A DNA stretch of 64,000 nucleotides, from contig QPMI01000136.1 in NCBI GenBank assembly GCA_004431415.1, forward strand, positions 124,001 through 188,000, in the 5' to 3' direction. The notes under the pieces are model-generated. The model was not told the origin of the DNA and made no database searches. It saw only the letters and a list, made by a program, of their open reading frames with translations. A program made the translations under genes and the position numbers. This DNA comes from Cyanophora paradoxa. Taxonomy: Eukaryota > Glaucocystophyceae > Cyanophorales > Cyanophoraceae. Position 1 is the stretch's first letter. Each line of letters begins with the position of its first letter. Shown piece by piece: positions 1-9,684 of the stretch.

Positions 1-67
1 GCGGGCGTCGCGCGCGCGTCACGGAGAGCCAAGTGAGCGTGGGGATGCGGCCCCGTGGTCCTGTGAC

Positions 68-279
68 GTCGTGCTGGCGCGGGCGGCTCCGCGCACGCGT
101 CGCCGGCGCCGGCGTGCTCTGTGGCGGTGCGCGGCAGGCGTCAAAGTTCATATTGAAAAGGCGTGAGCGAAGGGCGTAGATGACGGGCGCGGGGAGGGTT
201 CGCAGGATCCCCCGTGGGGCTTGGATGTCGTGCTGGTGCGGGCGGCCCCGCGCACGCGTCGCCGGCGCCGGCGTTCCAG
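68..279. repeat. Imperfect direct duplication, period 159 bp
   Basis: A GC-rich segment at 68-120 recurs at 227-279 with a few substitutions; both copies contain the same run of CGC, GCC and GGC words. This is host-type sequence lying outside the virus. No credible coding region is seen in positions 1-390. Confidence 0.7.
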
Positions 280-389
280 GTGCGTTGGCGGAGCCGCGGG
301 TCCGATTGCACGGAGTCGAGTCGTTCGTCGTGCGCTGTGGGCATGAGCTCAGGCGAGCCGTGCATGCGCGGGTGGTAGTCGACGAATTT

Positions 390-800
390 AATTATTTTGC
401 AAGCTCAGCGGCCAGTCGACGAAACAGGTACCGGTTAGATCCGTCAGCCTGCAGGCTCAGAAGTTTCTGCCTCTGGAGATGTGTGATGACTTTACCTTTT
501 CTGTTGTTTTAATTGTTTTAATTGTTTCAATTCGGAGGGTCAAGTTCACGAGAAAACTTTGCGGACGCCGTGACGTCGACGTGACGCTGTGACGTGGCGA
601 GAAAACGGCGAGATACGTGACACACAAAAGATTGGCGCTGATAGAGCGCTGATGGCTAGTTCGAGACCGAGCCGGAGACAAGTCTTGCAGTTAGTTGCAT
701 GGCTTAAAGGTTTCTCGCACTCATACTAGCAATCAGAGATTGTGCGCGATTAAATCGCAAAAAGTTTTCGGTCAGCCAATATTGTAGAGACCTATTCATA
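390..800. other. Left flank of the virus, non-coding
   Basis: Low-GC sequence between the host boundary and the polymerase start. It contains short T-rich runs (about 500-530) and repeated gtgac words (about 570-620). No gene and no convincing inverted repeat with the right end is visible. It probably holds the left terminus and the polymerase promoter. Confidence 0.5.
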
Positions 801-3800
801 ATGGACAGGAACAATCTGAGAGCGGAAATTCGGAGCCTTGCGCAGGAGCTACACACTCTTAGGTACATTAACGGAACATATTTGAACACACTGTTGCGGC
901 TAGCAGACCCACAGAGGGGAACCCACACACAAAATCTTCGAGCAAATCTAGCGACATTGCTCAGACTTAGGCAGACGAACCGGCCGCAGCGCCCTTTGTA
1001 CGAGGCATGGATAACAAGACATTTTGATAGCGAACGCAATGCTCGAATTGCAACCACGCGAGAGTTTGATGATATTGTTGAGTATGGGATCTCGAATTTG
1101 TTTCGCGAGAGTGGTCGAGGCGATACCGTGTTAAATTATGCCCACTATGCATATCCGGGGTTGTTATTTACCAAGGATGTTTTGGATATTGAACCGACTC
1201 CAATGCCTGAGCGAGTGAAAGAGATCACGATCGTGTTTCTGAGAGAGCTGCGAGTGCCAGCGAGGATTGGATCAAGCGTCCTAATTCGCTTTCATTTCGA
1301 TAACTTTCGCATATATCGCACTCAACTTGCAACAATCGAAGAGGGCACAATGCACTCGCTGTTGTCAAACTTGGCTGAAAAGATGGAACAATGGATGCTA
1401 GCGCAACAGCCATACGAAGACAATGACCTCTGGCCAGTAGTGAAAATAGAGGTGCTAATTGCAGAGAACGCTGCAGGTGCACTGGGAAACGTTCCAAAGC
1501 TCCCATTCAACGGCAAAGCCCTGACCATGAATAAGATCTACTGTCCGATTTCACCAGAGGACAATTGCGTGTTAGAGTGCTTTGAATATGTAAAGCTGAA
1601 TCCTGGAAGAATAAGCCTAGATCGAATTTACAAGCAGCTTCAGAGATTGGACTATGGAGGGATTAGAACACAGCTAGGACTACGGCGAGGATTGATATCA
1701 GTTGATGTGCCGACAATTAATAAGCTGAGCGGTTTTTACAGAATAGACACGAGTGTTTTTGAGTTTTCGCAAGGAAAATTTAAGCCGCTTTTTGCAACCG
1801 ATCTAGGATTTGAAAAGCGTGCTCACCTTTGTATTGTCGAGGCGCACTGCTACCTGATTAAGGATAAAAGAACAACTGAAATGGAGAAGTGCAGTGCCTG
1901 CGGGAAAATGCAGTTGGAACTGGAAAGGCACAAGGTAACTTGTCAGTTTTGTACTAGATGCCGTTGCGCCTACAATCCAATTGAAGATCACACAAACAAA
2001 TGCGTTGCGGCCATCAGAAACAAAGGTGTCATTGGAAGAAAGATCACCCCTTGCGAGAAGGAGAGTGAATTTACGGCAATGGAGAGCGTGATAGGGGCGG
2101 ACTTTGAAACATTTCCTTGCGATGGCAAGACCCACGTTCCATATGCTGTTGACACAGACATAATTTGCAAGGGCGAAATTGTAGGAACCAAGATGTTCTA
2201 CGGTCCTGAAACATTAAATCAATTTATGCAATGGCTGGATGATTGGGCAGAGAAGACCACAGTAGTATTTTACAACGGTGCGGGTTTTGATCTGATATTC
2301 ATATACCGATGGCTGATTGAGAATCGGCCAGACAGCCAGGTGAACGTCATGCGCTCCTCGGGCAAGATTAAGAGTATGAAGTGGAAGACGTCAGCAGGAG
2401 GAGAGTTGACAAGTTTTGACCCGTGCCTACATATTCAAGGTTCACTAAAACAGGCTGGAAAGGACTACGGCTGCACAACGATCAAAGGAGACTTTGACCA
2501 TCGCAAGATCAAGACGTGGGCAGATGTTGAGACACACAAGGAGGAATGGGGAGAATATCTTAGAGCCGACGTGCGATCGATGACGGAGCTATACATGAAA
2601 TATTCGAGTACGTGCTTTGAGCTATTTGGAATTAATGTGAATTCTAAGCAGACACTTACAGCTTCATCAATGGCATTTCAGATTTACCGGCAGCTGATGA
2701 AGACAGAGCTGCACCTTCCAAAGTATAGCGAAGATCAGGTTTTTCGCAGGGCTATTTACGGAGGTCGCTGTTTGCCATTCAAACGCAAGTTTGTCTCGAA
2801 GGGTCCAGATGATTTCTTGGTAGATCTGGATGTGGTCTCTCTTTATCCGACCGCAATGTACTTTAACCAGTTTCCGACAGGTAAATTTAAGGTGATCAAT
2901 GAACCGGAGGCTTTGGAGCGTTTTCGAAAGTTCATGCTAAGTCGAAAAATGGAGCAACTGTTCATTGCGAGCATCAGTGCGAAAATTCCTCAGGACCTTG
3001 TGCTTTCTCCGCTACCACGCCACGAGTCGAATTTGGGGTGGTCGAACCTAAAACCGATCGAGCGAGAGATGTATACATCGGTCGATATCTATAGGGCGAT
3101 AGCGCTTGGGGTCGAAATAACAGAGGTTCACGAGGTGTATTTATTTGAAGGCAAGGAGCGAATGTTTAAAGATTACATCGAGAAGTTGTATTGTATGAAG
3201 GCACGTTCAAGGAAGGGCACAGCTCAGTACGCAACAGCAAAGATTCAACTAAATGGTCTCTACGGCAAATTTGCCCAGCGGGCAGTGATCGAAACCACGG
3301 AGCTAGTTTCTAATTATCGCCGATTTAAAGAGCTCCAGCGGACGTCTACGATTACAGACATCGAAATTGAGAGTGAAACACGGATGTATGTGACATACGA
3401 AGTACCAGAGAGCAAACGTGATGCTTGTGTGTCGAAGCCCTGCTTCATTGGAGCATTTATTCTCTCCTACAGTCGCGAGATCATGGACAGGTTCCTAGTA
3501 AAGATGAACTCTTACAAAGACATCGAAGCCATGCCGTTTTACACGGACACCGACTCTCTTGTTGTGCACAGGAAATTTGCAGAGCTGGTGACTGATTGCA
3601 TGAAACGACCATACTCTTTGGAGGGTATGAGCGAAGAGGAGGCGAACAGGGCGATATGCGAGAACGAGCTGGGAAAACTAGATTACGACATCCAAGGGCA
3701 AATTGTGGAGGCATACTTTGTTGGCCCAAAGGTTTACTGCTGTCGTTTTGTGAAGGCGAATGGGGAGTCTGACGTGCATGTGCGTGCGAAAGGAATTCCG

Positions 3801-4127
3801 AAGAGCTGGATAGAAGAGAACTGGCTTTCGAGTGATCCGGAGCTGAGGAAGGGGCACCTCGAGTCACGGGTCGCTTTGGAAGCATTTAAACAAATGTTAG
3901 AAAACCGGTATCAGCCAGAGTGCACAATTGAGTCTAAACTTGCTCGTGTCTTCAAACCGAATGGAAAGCAGCGCGAGGCAGGGATTGGCTTTAGTTCAAT
4001 CATCCAGATTCCTTTCAGCAGAGTATTAAATAAGACGGAATACACAAAGCGCAAGATAATTTCGGATGACTATTACAGCACGGTTCCCCATGAGTACATC
4101 GGCCCAAATTCAGGAGGCATACTATGA
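801..4127 (+). CDS. Protein-primed family B DNA polymerase (pPolB)
   Basis: This 1108-residue protein is the replicative polymerase of the element, expected to copy its linear genome using a terminal protein as primer. The exonuclease motifs are present: Exo I with D434 and E436 in GADFETF, Exo II as the NGAGFD segment, and Exo III as YLRADVRS. Polymerase motif A is DLDVVSLYP at 675-683, motif B is KIQLNGLYG from 814, and motif C is DTDS with D916 and D918. A Cys/His-rich stretch around residues 365-400 may bind zinc. The roughly 350-residue region before it is unassigned and may hold the terminal-protein part, as suggested for other Polintons (inference). All catalytic residues are intact. 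The reading frame is unbroken over 3.3 kb. The last 38 bases overlap the integrase start. Confidence 0.95.
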   Translation: MDRNNLRAEIRSLAQELHTLRYINGTYLNTLLRLADPQRGTHTQNLRANLATLLRLRQTNRPQRPLYEAWITRHFDSERNARIATTREFDDIVEYGISNLFRESGRGDTVLNYAHYAYPGLLFTKDVLDIEPTPMPERVKEITIVFLRELRVPARIGSSVLIRFHFDNFRIYRTQLATIEEGTMHSLLSNLAEKMEQWMLAQQPYEDNDLWPVVKIEVLIAENAAGALGNVPKLPFNGKALTMNKIYCPISPEDNCVLECFEYVKLNPGRISLDRIYKQLQRLDYGGIRTQLGLRRGLISVDVPTINKLSGFYRIDTSVFEFSQGKFKPLFATDLGFEKRAHLCIVEAHCYLIKDKRTTEMEKCSACGKMQLELERHKVTCQFCTRCRCAYNPIEDHTNKCVAAIRNKGVIGRKITPCEKESEFTAMESVIGADFETFPCDGKTHVPYAVDTDIICKGEIVGTKMFYGPETLNQFMQWLDDWAEKTTVVFYNGAGFDLIFIYRWLIENRPDSQVNVMRSSGKIKSMKWKTSAGGELTSFDPCLHIQGSLKQAGKDYGCTTIKGDFDHRKIKTWADVETHKEEWGEYLRADVRSMTELYMKYSSTCFELFGINVNSKQTLTASSMAFQIYRQLMKTELHLPKYSEDQVFRRAIYGGRCLPFKRKFVSKGPDDFLVDLDVVSLYPTAMYFNQFPTGKFKVINEPEALERFRKFMLSRKMEQLFIASISAKIPQDLVLSPLPRHESNLGWSNLKPIEREMYTSVDIYRAIALGVEITEVHEVYLFEGKERMFKDYIEKLYCMKARSRKGTAQYATAKIQLNGLYGKFAQRAVIETTELVSNYRRFKELQRTSTITDIEIESETRMYVTYEVPESKRDACVSKPCFIGAFILSYSREIMDRFLVKMNSYKDIEAMPFYTDTDSLVVHRKFAELVTDCMKRPYSLEGMSEEEANRAICENELGKLDYDIQGQIVEAYFVGPKVYCCRFVKANGESDVHVRAKGIPKSWIEENWLSSDPELRKGHLESRVALEAFKQMLENRYQPECTIESKLARVFKPNGKQREAGIGFSSIIQIPFSRVLNKTEYTKRKIISDDYYSTVPHEYIGPNSGGIL

Positions 4128-5226
4128 TCCAGAAACAGGGCTTCAGTCAGCCACACGTATTGCAAAGAAGTTGAAAATTCCAGTTGCCAGGGTTAGAGCA
4201 GTGCTGGAGAAATTATCGACAGCGCAAAGATTTGCGAGACCGCAAAAAGAGAAACCATTCACAAGTATAACATACGACAAAGCAGAGAAATACTACGAGG
4301 TGGACCTAATCGACGTGACTCCGTACGCCAGAACAAACCGCGGCATTCACTTTATAATGAACGCAGTGGACGTAGTGACTCGGAAAGCCTACAGCATTCC
4401 AATGAAGAACAAGAGCGAAGGTACACTCCTTTCAACACTACGGAAACTCATAGATAGTTTTCCAGCCAAGCCGGATATTATTCAGACCGATCAGGAGTTT
4501 AAAGCTTCAGCTGCTAGTCTATTAGAAGCTGAGGGAATTAAGCACAATGCAGTGGAAGCGCATCGACCCCAAGCAAATGGAAAAGTAGAGCGATTCAATG
4601 GAACTTTGAAGCGAATTATTGCACGGTATATGGAGGCATATGACACGGATAGATACATCGACAAGCTGCCCGCATTTGTGCGCAATTATAATTCGTCAGA
4701 GCATAGGTCGATTGGTACATCGCCAAACGCTGCAGCAGAGAATCCGAAGGAGACAATTGCACGCAACGATTATCAGCGAGAGATCTACGAGCAGCAACAC
4801 TACCTGAAGGAGGTCGAATTTAAAGTAGGAGACCTAGTTCGAGTTAAGCTAACCAGGAGAACCTTCGATAAATCGACAAAGCCAACCTTCTCGAAAGAAG
4901 TATTTCGAATTGAGTCGATTGGGGGTTTTGGACCCCTTCTTAGATTAAAACTCGCTGGATTGGATACACCAGTGACCTACCAGCAAATTTTGAAGGTCCC
5001 ATTAGATTCAGAGGAGCGGCGTGCTGGAGGAGCAGCACAGAGAGCAATGCAACGACGAAAGAAGGAGCTAAATCTGATGCGAGAGAACTTAGATCGAGCG
5101 GACATAGAAAAAAATAAGAAGCTCATTCGCCTTCAAAAGCAACTTGCGACAGCTGGAACTGTCAAGTTAAATCCTGGTGGAATATTAGAGAGAACAAAGA
5201 CCAGAAGGGCAGTCAAAGAGCTATAA
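4090..5226 (+). CDS. Polinton-type integrase (rve, DDE)
   Basis: Retroviral-type integrase of 378 residues that would insert the element into host DNA. An N-terminal helix-turn-helix-like segment (about residues 21-48) precedes the catalytic core. The DDE residues are D72 in VDLIDV, D134 in QTDQEF and E167 in KVERFN; the D-to-E spacing is about 33, near the usual 35. The C-terminal part has the VGDLVRVK chromo/SH3-like segment and the FSKEVFRI segment typical of Polinton integrases, then a basic helical tail. I chose the ATG at 4090; an in-frame ATG at 4066 would add 8 residues. The gene overlaps the polymerase end, suggesting coupled expression. Its stop region overlaps the convergent small gene by 14 bases. 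The frame is intact. Confidence 0.93.
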   Translation: MSTSAQIQEAYYDPETGLQSATRIAKKLKIPVARVRAVLEKLSTAQRFARPQKEKPFTSITYDKAEKYYEVDLIDVTPYARTNRGIHFIMNAVDVVTRKAYSIPMKNKSEGTLLSTLRKLIDSFPAKPDIIQTDQEFKASAASLLEAEGIKHNAVEAHRPQANGKVERFNGTLKRIIARYMEAYDTDRYIDKLPAFVRNYNSSEHRSIGTSPNAAAENPKETIARNDYQREIYEQQHYLKEVEFKVGDLVRVKLTRRTFDKSTKPTFSKEVFRIESIGGFGPLLRLKLAGLDTPVTYQQILKVPLDSEERRAGGAAQRAMQRRKKELNLMRENLDRADIEKNKKLIRLQKQLATAGTVKLNPGGILERTKTRRAVKEL

Positions 5227-5489
5227 CAACGCATTGTTGGAGAGACTCTAGCAGCGCTAACTTTTCGTAAATTCGATTGCGATAGCGGCGATTGGCTTCT
5301 AAATGATTCTCGCTGTTGTTCTGCTGGTATTTCGAACTGGCTTCAATGTGTCGTCGGCGAAATTCCGGATCTTCATTGTAACGACGGCGATGATTTTCAG
5401 CACGCTTTGCTTTTCGTGCCGCAGCAATTTCAGGGGTGACAACAATTGGTTTGCGACCTCGCTGTTTAGGTGATGATTCAGCATCCATC
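5213..5489 (-). CDS. Small basic AT-hook-like protein
   Basis: A 91-residue, strongly basic protein. Near the N-terminus it has an AT-hook-like KQRGRKPI segment, followed by an Arg-rich helix and repeated N/H/R/Y-containing stretches. This suggests DNA binding, but no family is recognised. I start it at the ATG at 5489; the open frame continues further upstream but there it overlaps the divergent gene's leader. Tail-to-tail overlap with the integrase is 14 bases. A role in transcription control or genome condensation is only a guess. Confidence 0.6.
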
Positions 5490-5598
5490 TTTGCGTGTTT
5501 TCTCGTCACAAACAAGGTGCGAAATCTTTTTATGGCATAAATCGCAGGTTTGTGTTGCGTTAAATTCCGAACATAAAATCCGAGATATAATTCAAATA
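5490..5598. promoter_or_regulatory. Divergent intergenic region
   Basis: A 109-base A+T-rich gap between the divergent start codons of the AT-hook-like gene and the ExoX-C-like gene. Both promoters must lie here or inside the neighbouring reading frames. It contains several short A/T tracts (for example the ATATAATTC stretch near 5585), but I do not see one clearly shared box. Confidence 0.4.
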
Positions 5599-5892
5599 AT
5601 GGACGCAGACAAGCAGCGTCGCTGCGCCGCAGGAACAATTCGATTTGGAAAATATAAAGGTGAAACTCATCTTAAAGTAGTTTTAACCGACCCAAAATAC
5701 GCCGAATGGTTATTGTCTTGGGAACATCTCCGTGAGTACGATAAAAGACAATTGCAGCGTGCTTTTGAAATTTGTCAATTAGAAAATGCGACTCTGCATC
5801 AGCGACGTCCTACAGTTGAACTACCTGACCTACCAGATTTCACAGACGAATCCTTCTCCCACCCATCGCATTCTTCATCTGTGAGCTCGTAG
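5599..5892 (+). CDS. ExoX C-terminal-like (DUF3820-type) small protein
   Basis: A 97-residue protein with the segment GTIRFGKYKGETHLKVV followed by YAEWLL. This matches the conserved core of the small domain at the C-terminus of exodeoxyribonuclease X and in stand-alone DUF3820-type proteins: Phe-Gly-Lys-Tyr-Lys-Gly, then an aromatic, Trp-Leu-Leu. No exonuclease catalytic domain is attached. The C-terminal 25 residues are Ser/Pro/Asp-rich. The start at 5599 was chosen because the core domain follows directly. A nucleic-acid-related role is inferred from the family. The 3' end overlaps the convergent coiled-coil gene by 53 bases. Confidence 0.65.
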   Translation: MDADKQRRCAAGTIRFGKYKGETHLKVVLTDPKYAEWLLSWEHLREYDKRQLQRAFEICQLENATLHQRRPTVELPDLPDFTDESFSHPSHSSSVSS

Positions 5893-6472
5893 AATTTGGT
5901 TCAGAGACATAAGGTGATGCAGTTTTAACCTCGGCAGAATCAAGCGATTGCTCTGCCTTTAGTTTTTCATTTTTCAAATACCGCAAATCAGGTGCATCCA
6001 TCACTCTTGTCTTAAACATCTCACTTCGCAGCATCTCCCGAATTTTTGTACGTTCTTGCTTCTCTTTTACATACGATTCGATATTAGCCGACCTCGCTTC
6101 TAGATCGCGCAATTTAGCCGCTAACTCGTCAAATTGTGACTTTGATACCGTTGGTTGTTTAATCTTAGGACCTGAATAGCGTGGTTCAGAGGCCATGGCT
6201 TGGATAATTCTAGCAGCATCATCATCGATATCAGACTGCATTTCAGTTACACTTTTAGCCTGGGCGTGGCGATCGTCAATTGCACTGGCGTTTGCTGCTG
6301 CCGAGGCGATCGTTTTCGCTACGGGTGCATTTAGACGGGGGTCACTAGCTAGTTCACCGCTAGGAGCAGCAACAGCTGCGCCCTCTGTCGCACCACTTTC
6401 GATGAGAGGGGCGTTTGGCTCTGGGAGCACCCTTCGTTCACGAAAACCCTTTCTTGGAATCCCACGGGGCAT
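5840..6472 (-). CDS. Coiled-coil virion-associated protein candidate
   Basis: A 210-residue protein with no recognised family. The N-terminus is basic and Pro/Arg-rich, followed by an Ala/Ser-rich segment. A predicted coiled coil lies at about residues 110-145, with heptad-like Leu, Ile and Ala spacing, followed by a charged helix. It starts 10 bases after the ATPase stop, in the same direction as ATPase, major capsid and penton-like genes, so a structural or assembly role is plausible by position only. Confidence 0.6.
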   Translation of the reverse strand: MPRGIPRKGFRERRVLPEPNAPLIESGATEGAAVAAPSGELASDPRLNAPVAKTIASAAANASAIDDRHAQAKSVTEMQSDIDDDAARIIQAMASEPRYSGPKIKQPTVSKSQFDELAAKLRDLEARSANIESYVKEKQERTKIREMLRSEMFKTRVMDAPDLRYLKNEKLKAEQSLDSAEVKTASPYVSEPNSTSSQMKNAMGGRRIRL

Positions 6473-6481
6473 CTTCTGTTC

Positions 6482-7225
6482 TTAAGCTAAGATTTTAAAA
6501 CGCTTCTTTTTAGGGATAACAGGCGATTCTTTCTTAGACTCTTCTTCTTGTCTTAGCCATTTAGAGAAACGAAAACTCTTATCTTCAACAGCTTTATCAA
6601 CGTACCAGGCCGTATCGTACTTGGTCCCATCAAGGACTAGGCACTGATAATCGTGCGCCCAGGTTTCAAATAAAGCTATAAATTCTTCTTTTGGGAGATG
6701 GCTAAACTCTCTATATATTGCCTCGAGCTCGGTATGATTAGAGTAACTGAAGAAAAAACAATAGTCGGAGTTCGATCTTATAGATTGACTCAATGCTGTA
6801 AGCTTTTGGGTCATAAGAATCGTACTGATATTAAAATGACGACCTTGTGTAAAAAGTCGATTAACGGTCTTGCTATTTCGCAGATCAACAGTTTCAGAGG
6901 CAGCAACGAGATCATCCAATACAAGCAATATCTGCGGCGCTTTCTTTTTGTTTTCAATCAAATTTCGCTGTGAATCAATGATTTCAGCAACTATGGCGGG
7001 CTGAAAATCGTCGTAAAGCTCTTTAGTTATTGCAGAATACTCGCCGTTGAATTTGGTGGCCGTAAACACTACGACACGATTGATCTTTGGATAAAGCAGT
7101 CGAAGCAAATGCTTTGTGCAATAGAATGATTTGCCGCTATTAGACTTTGAAATGAATAGGGCTTTAAATGGAACCCTCATATCGCTAGGCTGGAACTGAT
7201 CCATCAAAAAATAGTCGGCAGACAA
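6482..7225 (-). CDS. A32/FtsK-HerA-type genome-packaging ATPase
   Basis: A 247-residue P-loop ATPase expected to pump viral DNA into capsids. Walker A is SKSNSGKS at about residues 26-33. Walker B is ILLVLDD at 99-105, with the acidic pair typical of poxvirus A32-like ATPases. A sensor-like TILMTQK segment lies at about 135-141. The extreme C-terminus is basic (KKKRF), a possible nuclear localisation signal. Length agrees with Polinton and virophage ATPases. The gene lies between the major capsid gene and the coiled-coil gene on the same strand, with about 41 and 10 bases between them, suggesting one late transcription block. The frame is intact. Confidence 0.92.
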   Translation of the reverse strand: MSADYFLMDQFQPSDMRVPFKALFISKSNSGKSFYCTKHLLRLLYPKINRVVVFTATKFNGEYSAITKELYDDFQPAIVAEIIDSQRNLIENKKKAPQILLVLDDLVAASETVDLRNSKTVNRLFTQGRHFNISTILMTQKLTALSQSIRSNSDYCFFFSYSNHTELEAIYREFSHLPKEEFIALFETWAHDYQCLVLDGTKYDTAWYVDKAVEDKSFRFSKWLRQEEESKKESPVIPKKKRFKILA

Positions 7226-7266
7226 GCTGCCTCGGCTGCGCCCAACTACCGAGATTAGCAGATTCT

Positions 7267-8655
7267 CTAGAGGTTCACCTTACGAAGGCCCGCGGCATCA
7301 ACAATTAGGACTGTGTGAAGGAGAGCGCGAACCTGGACGTAAATCTTGTTGGCTGCATCATACGGGGCAGGGTTCATAATATTCAGGAAGCAGCTGCTCG
7401 AGTTTGTCAGATCTACGAAACCAGTTTGAGCAGCATTTCGGATCGATTTATCCCCACTAATGCAAAATGGCAAACCAGTCAGCACGTACCTATTCAAAGG
7501 AGCGTCTAGATTTGAGCACTTGAAGACATCAGCGATGAGTTCGGCACCTTGCAAGAGAGGAACAGGCTCGTTTGAATAAAGCCGCTGGCCATTCAATTCG
7601 CAGGAAATAGTTATATCACGAGCATTGGCCTCGGTTTTGAGGACACTGTGTTTTCCATCAGTTTGGTTCATATTTGTCTGCTTGCGAATGCTAACAAATA
7701 GGCCGAAGCAGAGTCCACTGATCTGTGACAGGTTGATCCGGGTTGGCGCACCAGCACCCGCATAAGTAATTGAATCAGCATCAACCCAGCCGACATCGGT
7801 AGCGGGAATTGCGATTCCAGACGTTTTGACTTTCTCAATCACCTGGGCAAAAGTGGCCTCATCAACGTTGATGCAATGAGCAATAATCTTTGGATTAGAA
7901 AGCTCCGGATTGGCAGGGGTGACACTGAGAACATTGGCAGTTATATTCTGACCGATGTTTGCAGGGGATGCAGCGGCGGCTCCCACGCTCCCGAGTCCAT
8001 CTTCTTGAGTCGCATCACCGCCTATGGCATATTCTTTTACAAACCTACCACCATAGCTGGTTTCAACAAAGCCCTGGGCACGATCACGGAACCAAACCTC
8101 GACAGACACCTCGCCAGATAGAGCACCAATTGGGAGCACAGAACCCTCCCATGGACAGGGGATTTTTACACTGAAAATGCCTCCAGTGCGATTGGTACCC
8201 TGCGGGGGTGTTCCATGGAGCCAGCCACCGGACCGGTACTTCTTTTTAAGCTGAGCATCATCATTGAAAATCAGAGCGCTGTGAACAAGCCAGTCCTCGG
8301 GGACAATGTAGCTGTAGGAAGCATATTTGATTTCGATTCGCTTTACGAGAGCACCAACAGACCGCAGATAACCAGTGCGAACCAGGTCAGTGTCACCAGT
8401 AAATGCAGTCAGCTCTGGAAGGGTAAACTGGAGTTCGAGCCCCTGAAGGAAATTGTAGCGGGGCAGGAAATAAGTAACCCTCTTTCCGAAGCAGTCTCCA
8501 TAGTCATTGCTTGGGTTGACAACAACACGCACAGGCTTTGTTTGGCTGGTTAGACCTAACATAAGCTCATTGTTCATGAAGAAGTCCTTTGCTTCCTGCG
8601 GAGTTGTCAGGAGCTCTTTGAGACCGAGCCGCTGCAAGTTTTGGGTAACATCCAT
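7267..8655 (-). CDS. Major capsid protein (double jelly-roll)
   Basis: A 462-residue protein identified as the double-jelly-roll capsomer. Support: its length; long stretches of alternating beta-strand pattern; the SGEVSVEVWFRD segment near residue 180; and a C-terminal strand pair ending in VQVRALLHTVLIVDAAGL, where double-jelly-roll capsid proteins carry a very similar final strand. It also sits beside the packaging ATPase and a penton-like gene. The ATG at 8655 is preceded within 20 bases by an ATATA-type box. The stop codon is TAG, showing that TAG is read as stop in this element. No frameshift. Identification rests on pattern and context, not on an alignment. Confidence 0.87.
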   Translation of the reverse strand: MDVTQNLQRLGLKELLTTPQEAKDFFMNNELMLGLTSQTKPVRVVVNPSNDYGDCFGKRVTYFLPRYNFLQGLELQFTLPELTAFTGDTDLVRTGYLRSVGALVKRIEIKYASYSYIVPEDWLVHSALIFNDDAQLKKKYRSGGWLHGTPPQGTNRTGGIFSVKIPCPWEGSVLPIGALSGEVSVEVWFRDRAQGFVETSYGGRFVKEYAIGGDATQEDGLGSVGAAAASPANIGQNITANVLSVTPANPELSNPKIIAHCINVDEATFAQVIEKVKTSGIAIPATDVGWVDADSITYAGAGAPTRINLSQISGLCFGLFVSIRKQTNMNQTDGKHSVLKTEANARDITISCELNGQRLYSNEPVPLLQGAELIADVFKCSNLDAPLNRYVLTGLPFCISGDKSIRNAAQTGFVDLTNSSSCFLNIMNPAPYDAANKIYVQVRALLHTVLIVDAAGLRKVNL

Positions 8656-8700
8656 TGAAGTATATAATTGCAGTGAAAGAAAATAATTTGGGCGCTTAGC

Positions 8701-9656
8701 TCAATTTGACGAATTGATCCAAGGATATGTCTTTGACCTTTTCTGGAGCTGAAGCTTTGCAAGCTCGTAGACAACATCCCCATTGGGTTCGTCTGGACCA
8801 TAACGAATTTCGAGAATAAATGAGACAGGAGCTCCATTTAAATCAGCAATTCGCTGCATAAAATCGTAAATTTCAATAGTCACAGAGTAGAGGTCCAGCT
8901 TTGAATAAACATACTTATACAAAGGAGTTGCTTCAGTAGAATTGTAGTAGGCCGTCTCACCAGGACGAAGGCTATTTGGAATGCTAATTTTGGCAAAGAA
9001 GCCAGGTATTGAAGTATTGGGCATACTGACAAGGTCACCAATTTCAGGAATGCGAAGGAGCACATGATCATCGGGAGTGACATCAGGTTCATAAGCGCCC
9101 TCTATATATTGAACATCGACAGATAAATCCTTCGACCGGATCGGTAGAATTGATCTCAGCCCTAGAAGCTTTGCAGTTCTTTGAGCCCTTGCAACAGCCT
9201 GGTAGTTTCTGACTTCCCGCCCACCTGGTTAGGTGGCAACATCAGAGCAATAAAGAACTCGAAGCTAGCTGTGAACCCTATTAATTTAACCGCTGAATTA
9301 TACGTGCACGTGATACCAGTCCCCGTCAACCTTTCGTTTATCTTTGTCACAAGCGAGGTGACGTCGTAATTTCCAGGTGGAATCGCAATGTTATTCCACG
9401 CACCAAAGCCTGGCTGAGGTGGGTCTGGTCCCTCATTTGCAGGATCATATTTGCACCAATATATATAGGTGTCAAAGACCAAATCCTCTGCTGGATCGAG
9501 TATATCAATTGTGCTCATTGTGTTGGGGATCTCAGCTGATACCAAGCGCACAGCTTTCACATCCTGATAAATTTTAGGCAGTCTAACCTTGAATTTTGAG
9601 GTTGATAAAAGCTCATCTGCTAGGTGACTTGCAATGCAGACGTAGTCCGTCGGCAT
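8701..9656 (-). pseudogene. Penton-like minor capsid protein, frameshifted
   Basis: Single-jelly-roll penton-like protein of about 318 residues if read through. The first part (9656-9162) has the conserved VKAVRLVSAEIPNT segment and IPPGNYDVTSLV, both typical of Polinton and virophage minor capsid proteins. The remainder (to 8701) is in another frame and contains the C-terminal strand pattern IADLNGAPVSFILEI. The two frames overlap at a G-rich stretch near 9210-9235, so a single-base indel separates them. The start at 9656 is preferred because an ATATAAAAAA box lies just before it and a divergent gene starts 29 bases away. The break may be real decay, a sequencing error or a programmed shift; I see no classic slippery site with a downstream structure. 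Confidence 0.8.
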
Positions 9657-9684
9657 CTTTTTTATATCAGTTAGAGAATAAAAA
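9657..9684. promoter_or_regulatory. Short divergent promoter between two penton-like genes
   Basis: Only 28 bases separate the start codons of the two divergent penton-like genes. The gap contains TTTTTTATATCAG reading toward the left gene and an AGAATAAAA run reading toward the right gene. Transcript leaders must be very short, or the promoter overlaps coding sequence. Confidence 0.45.
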
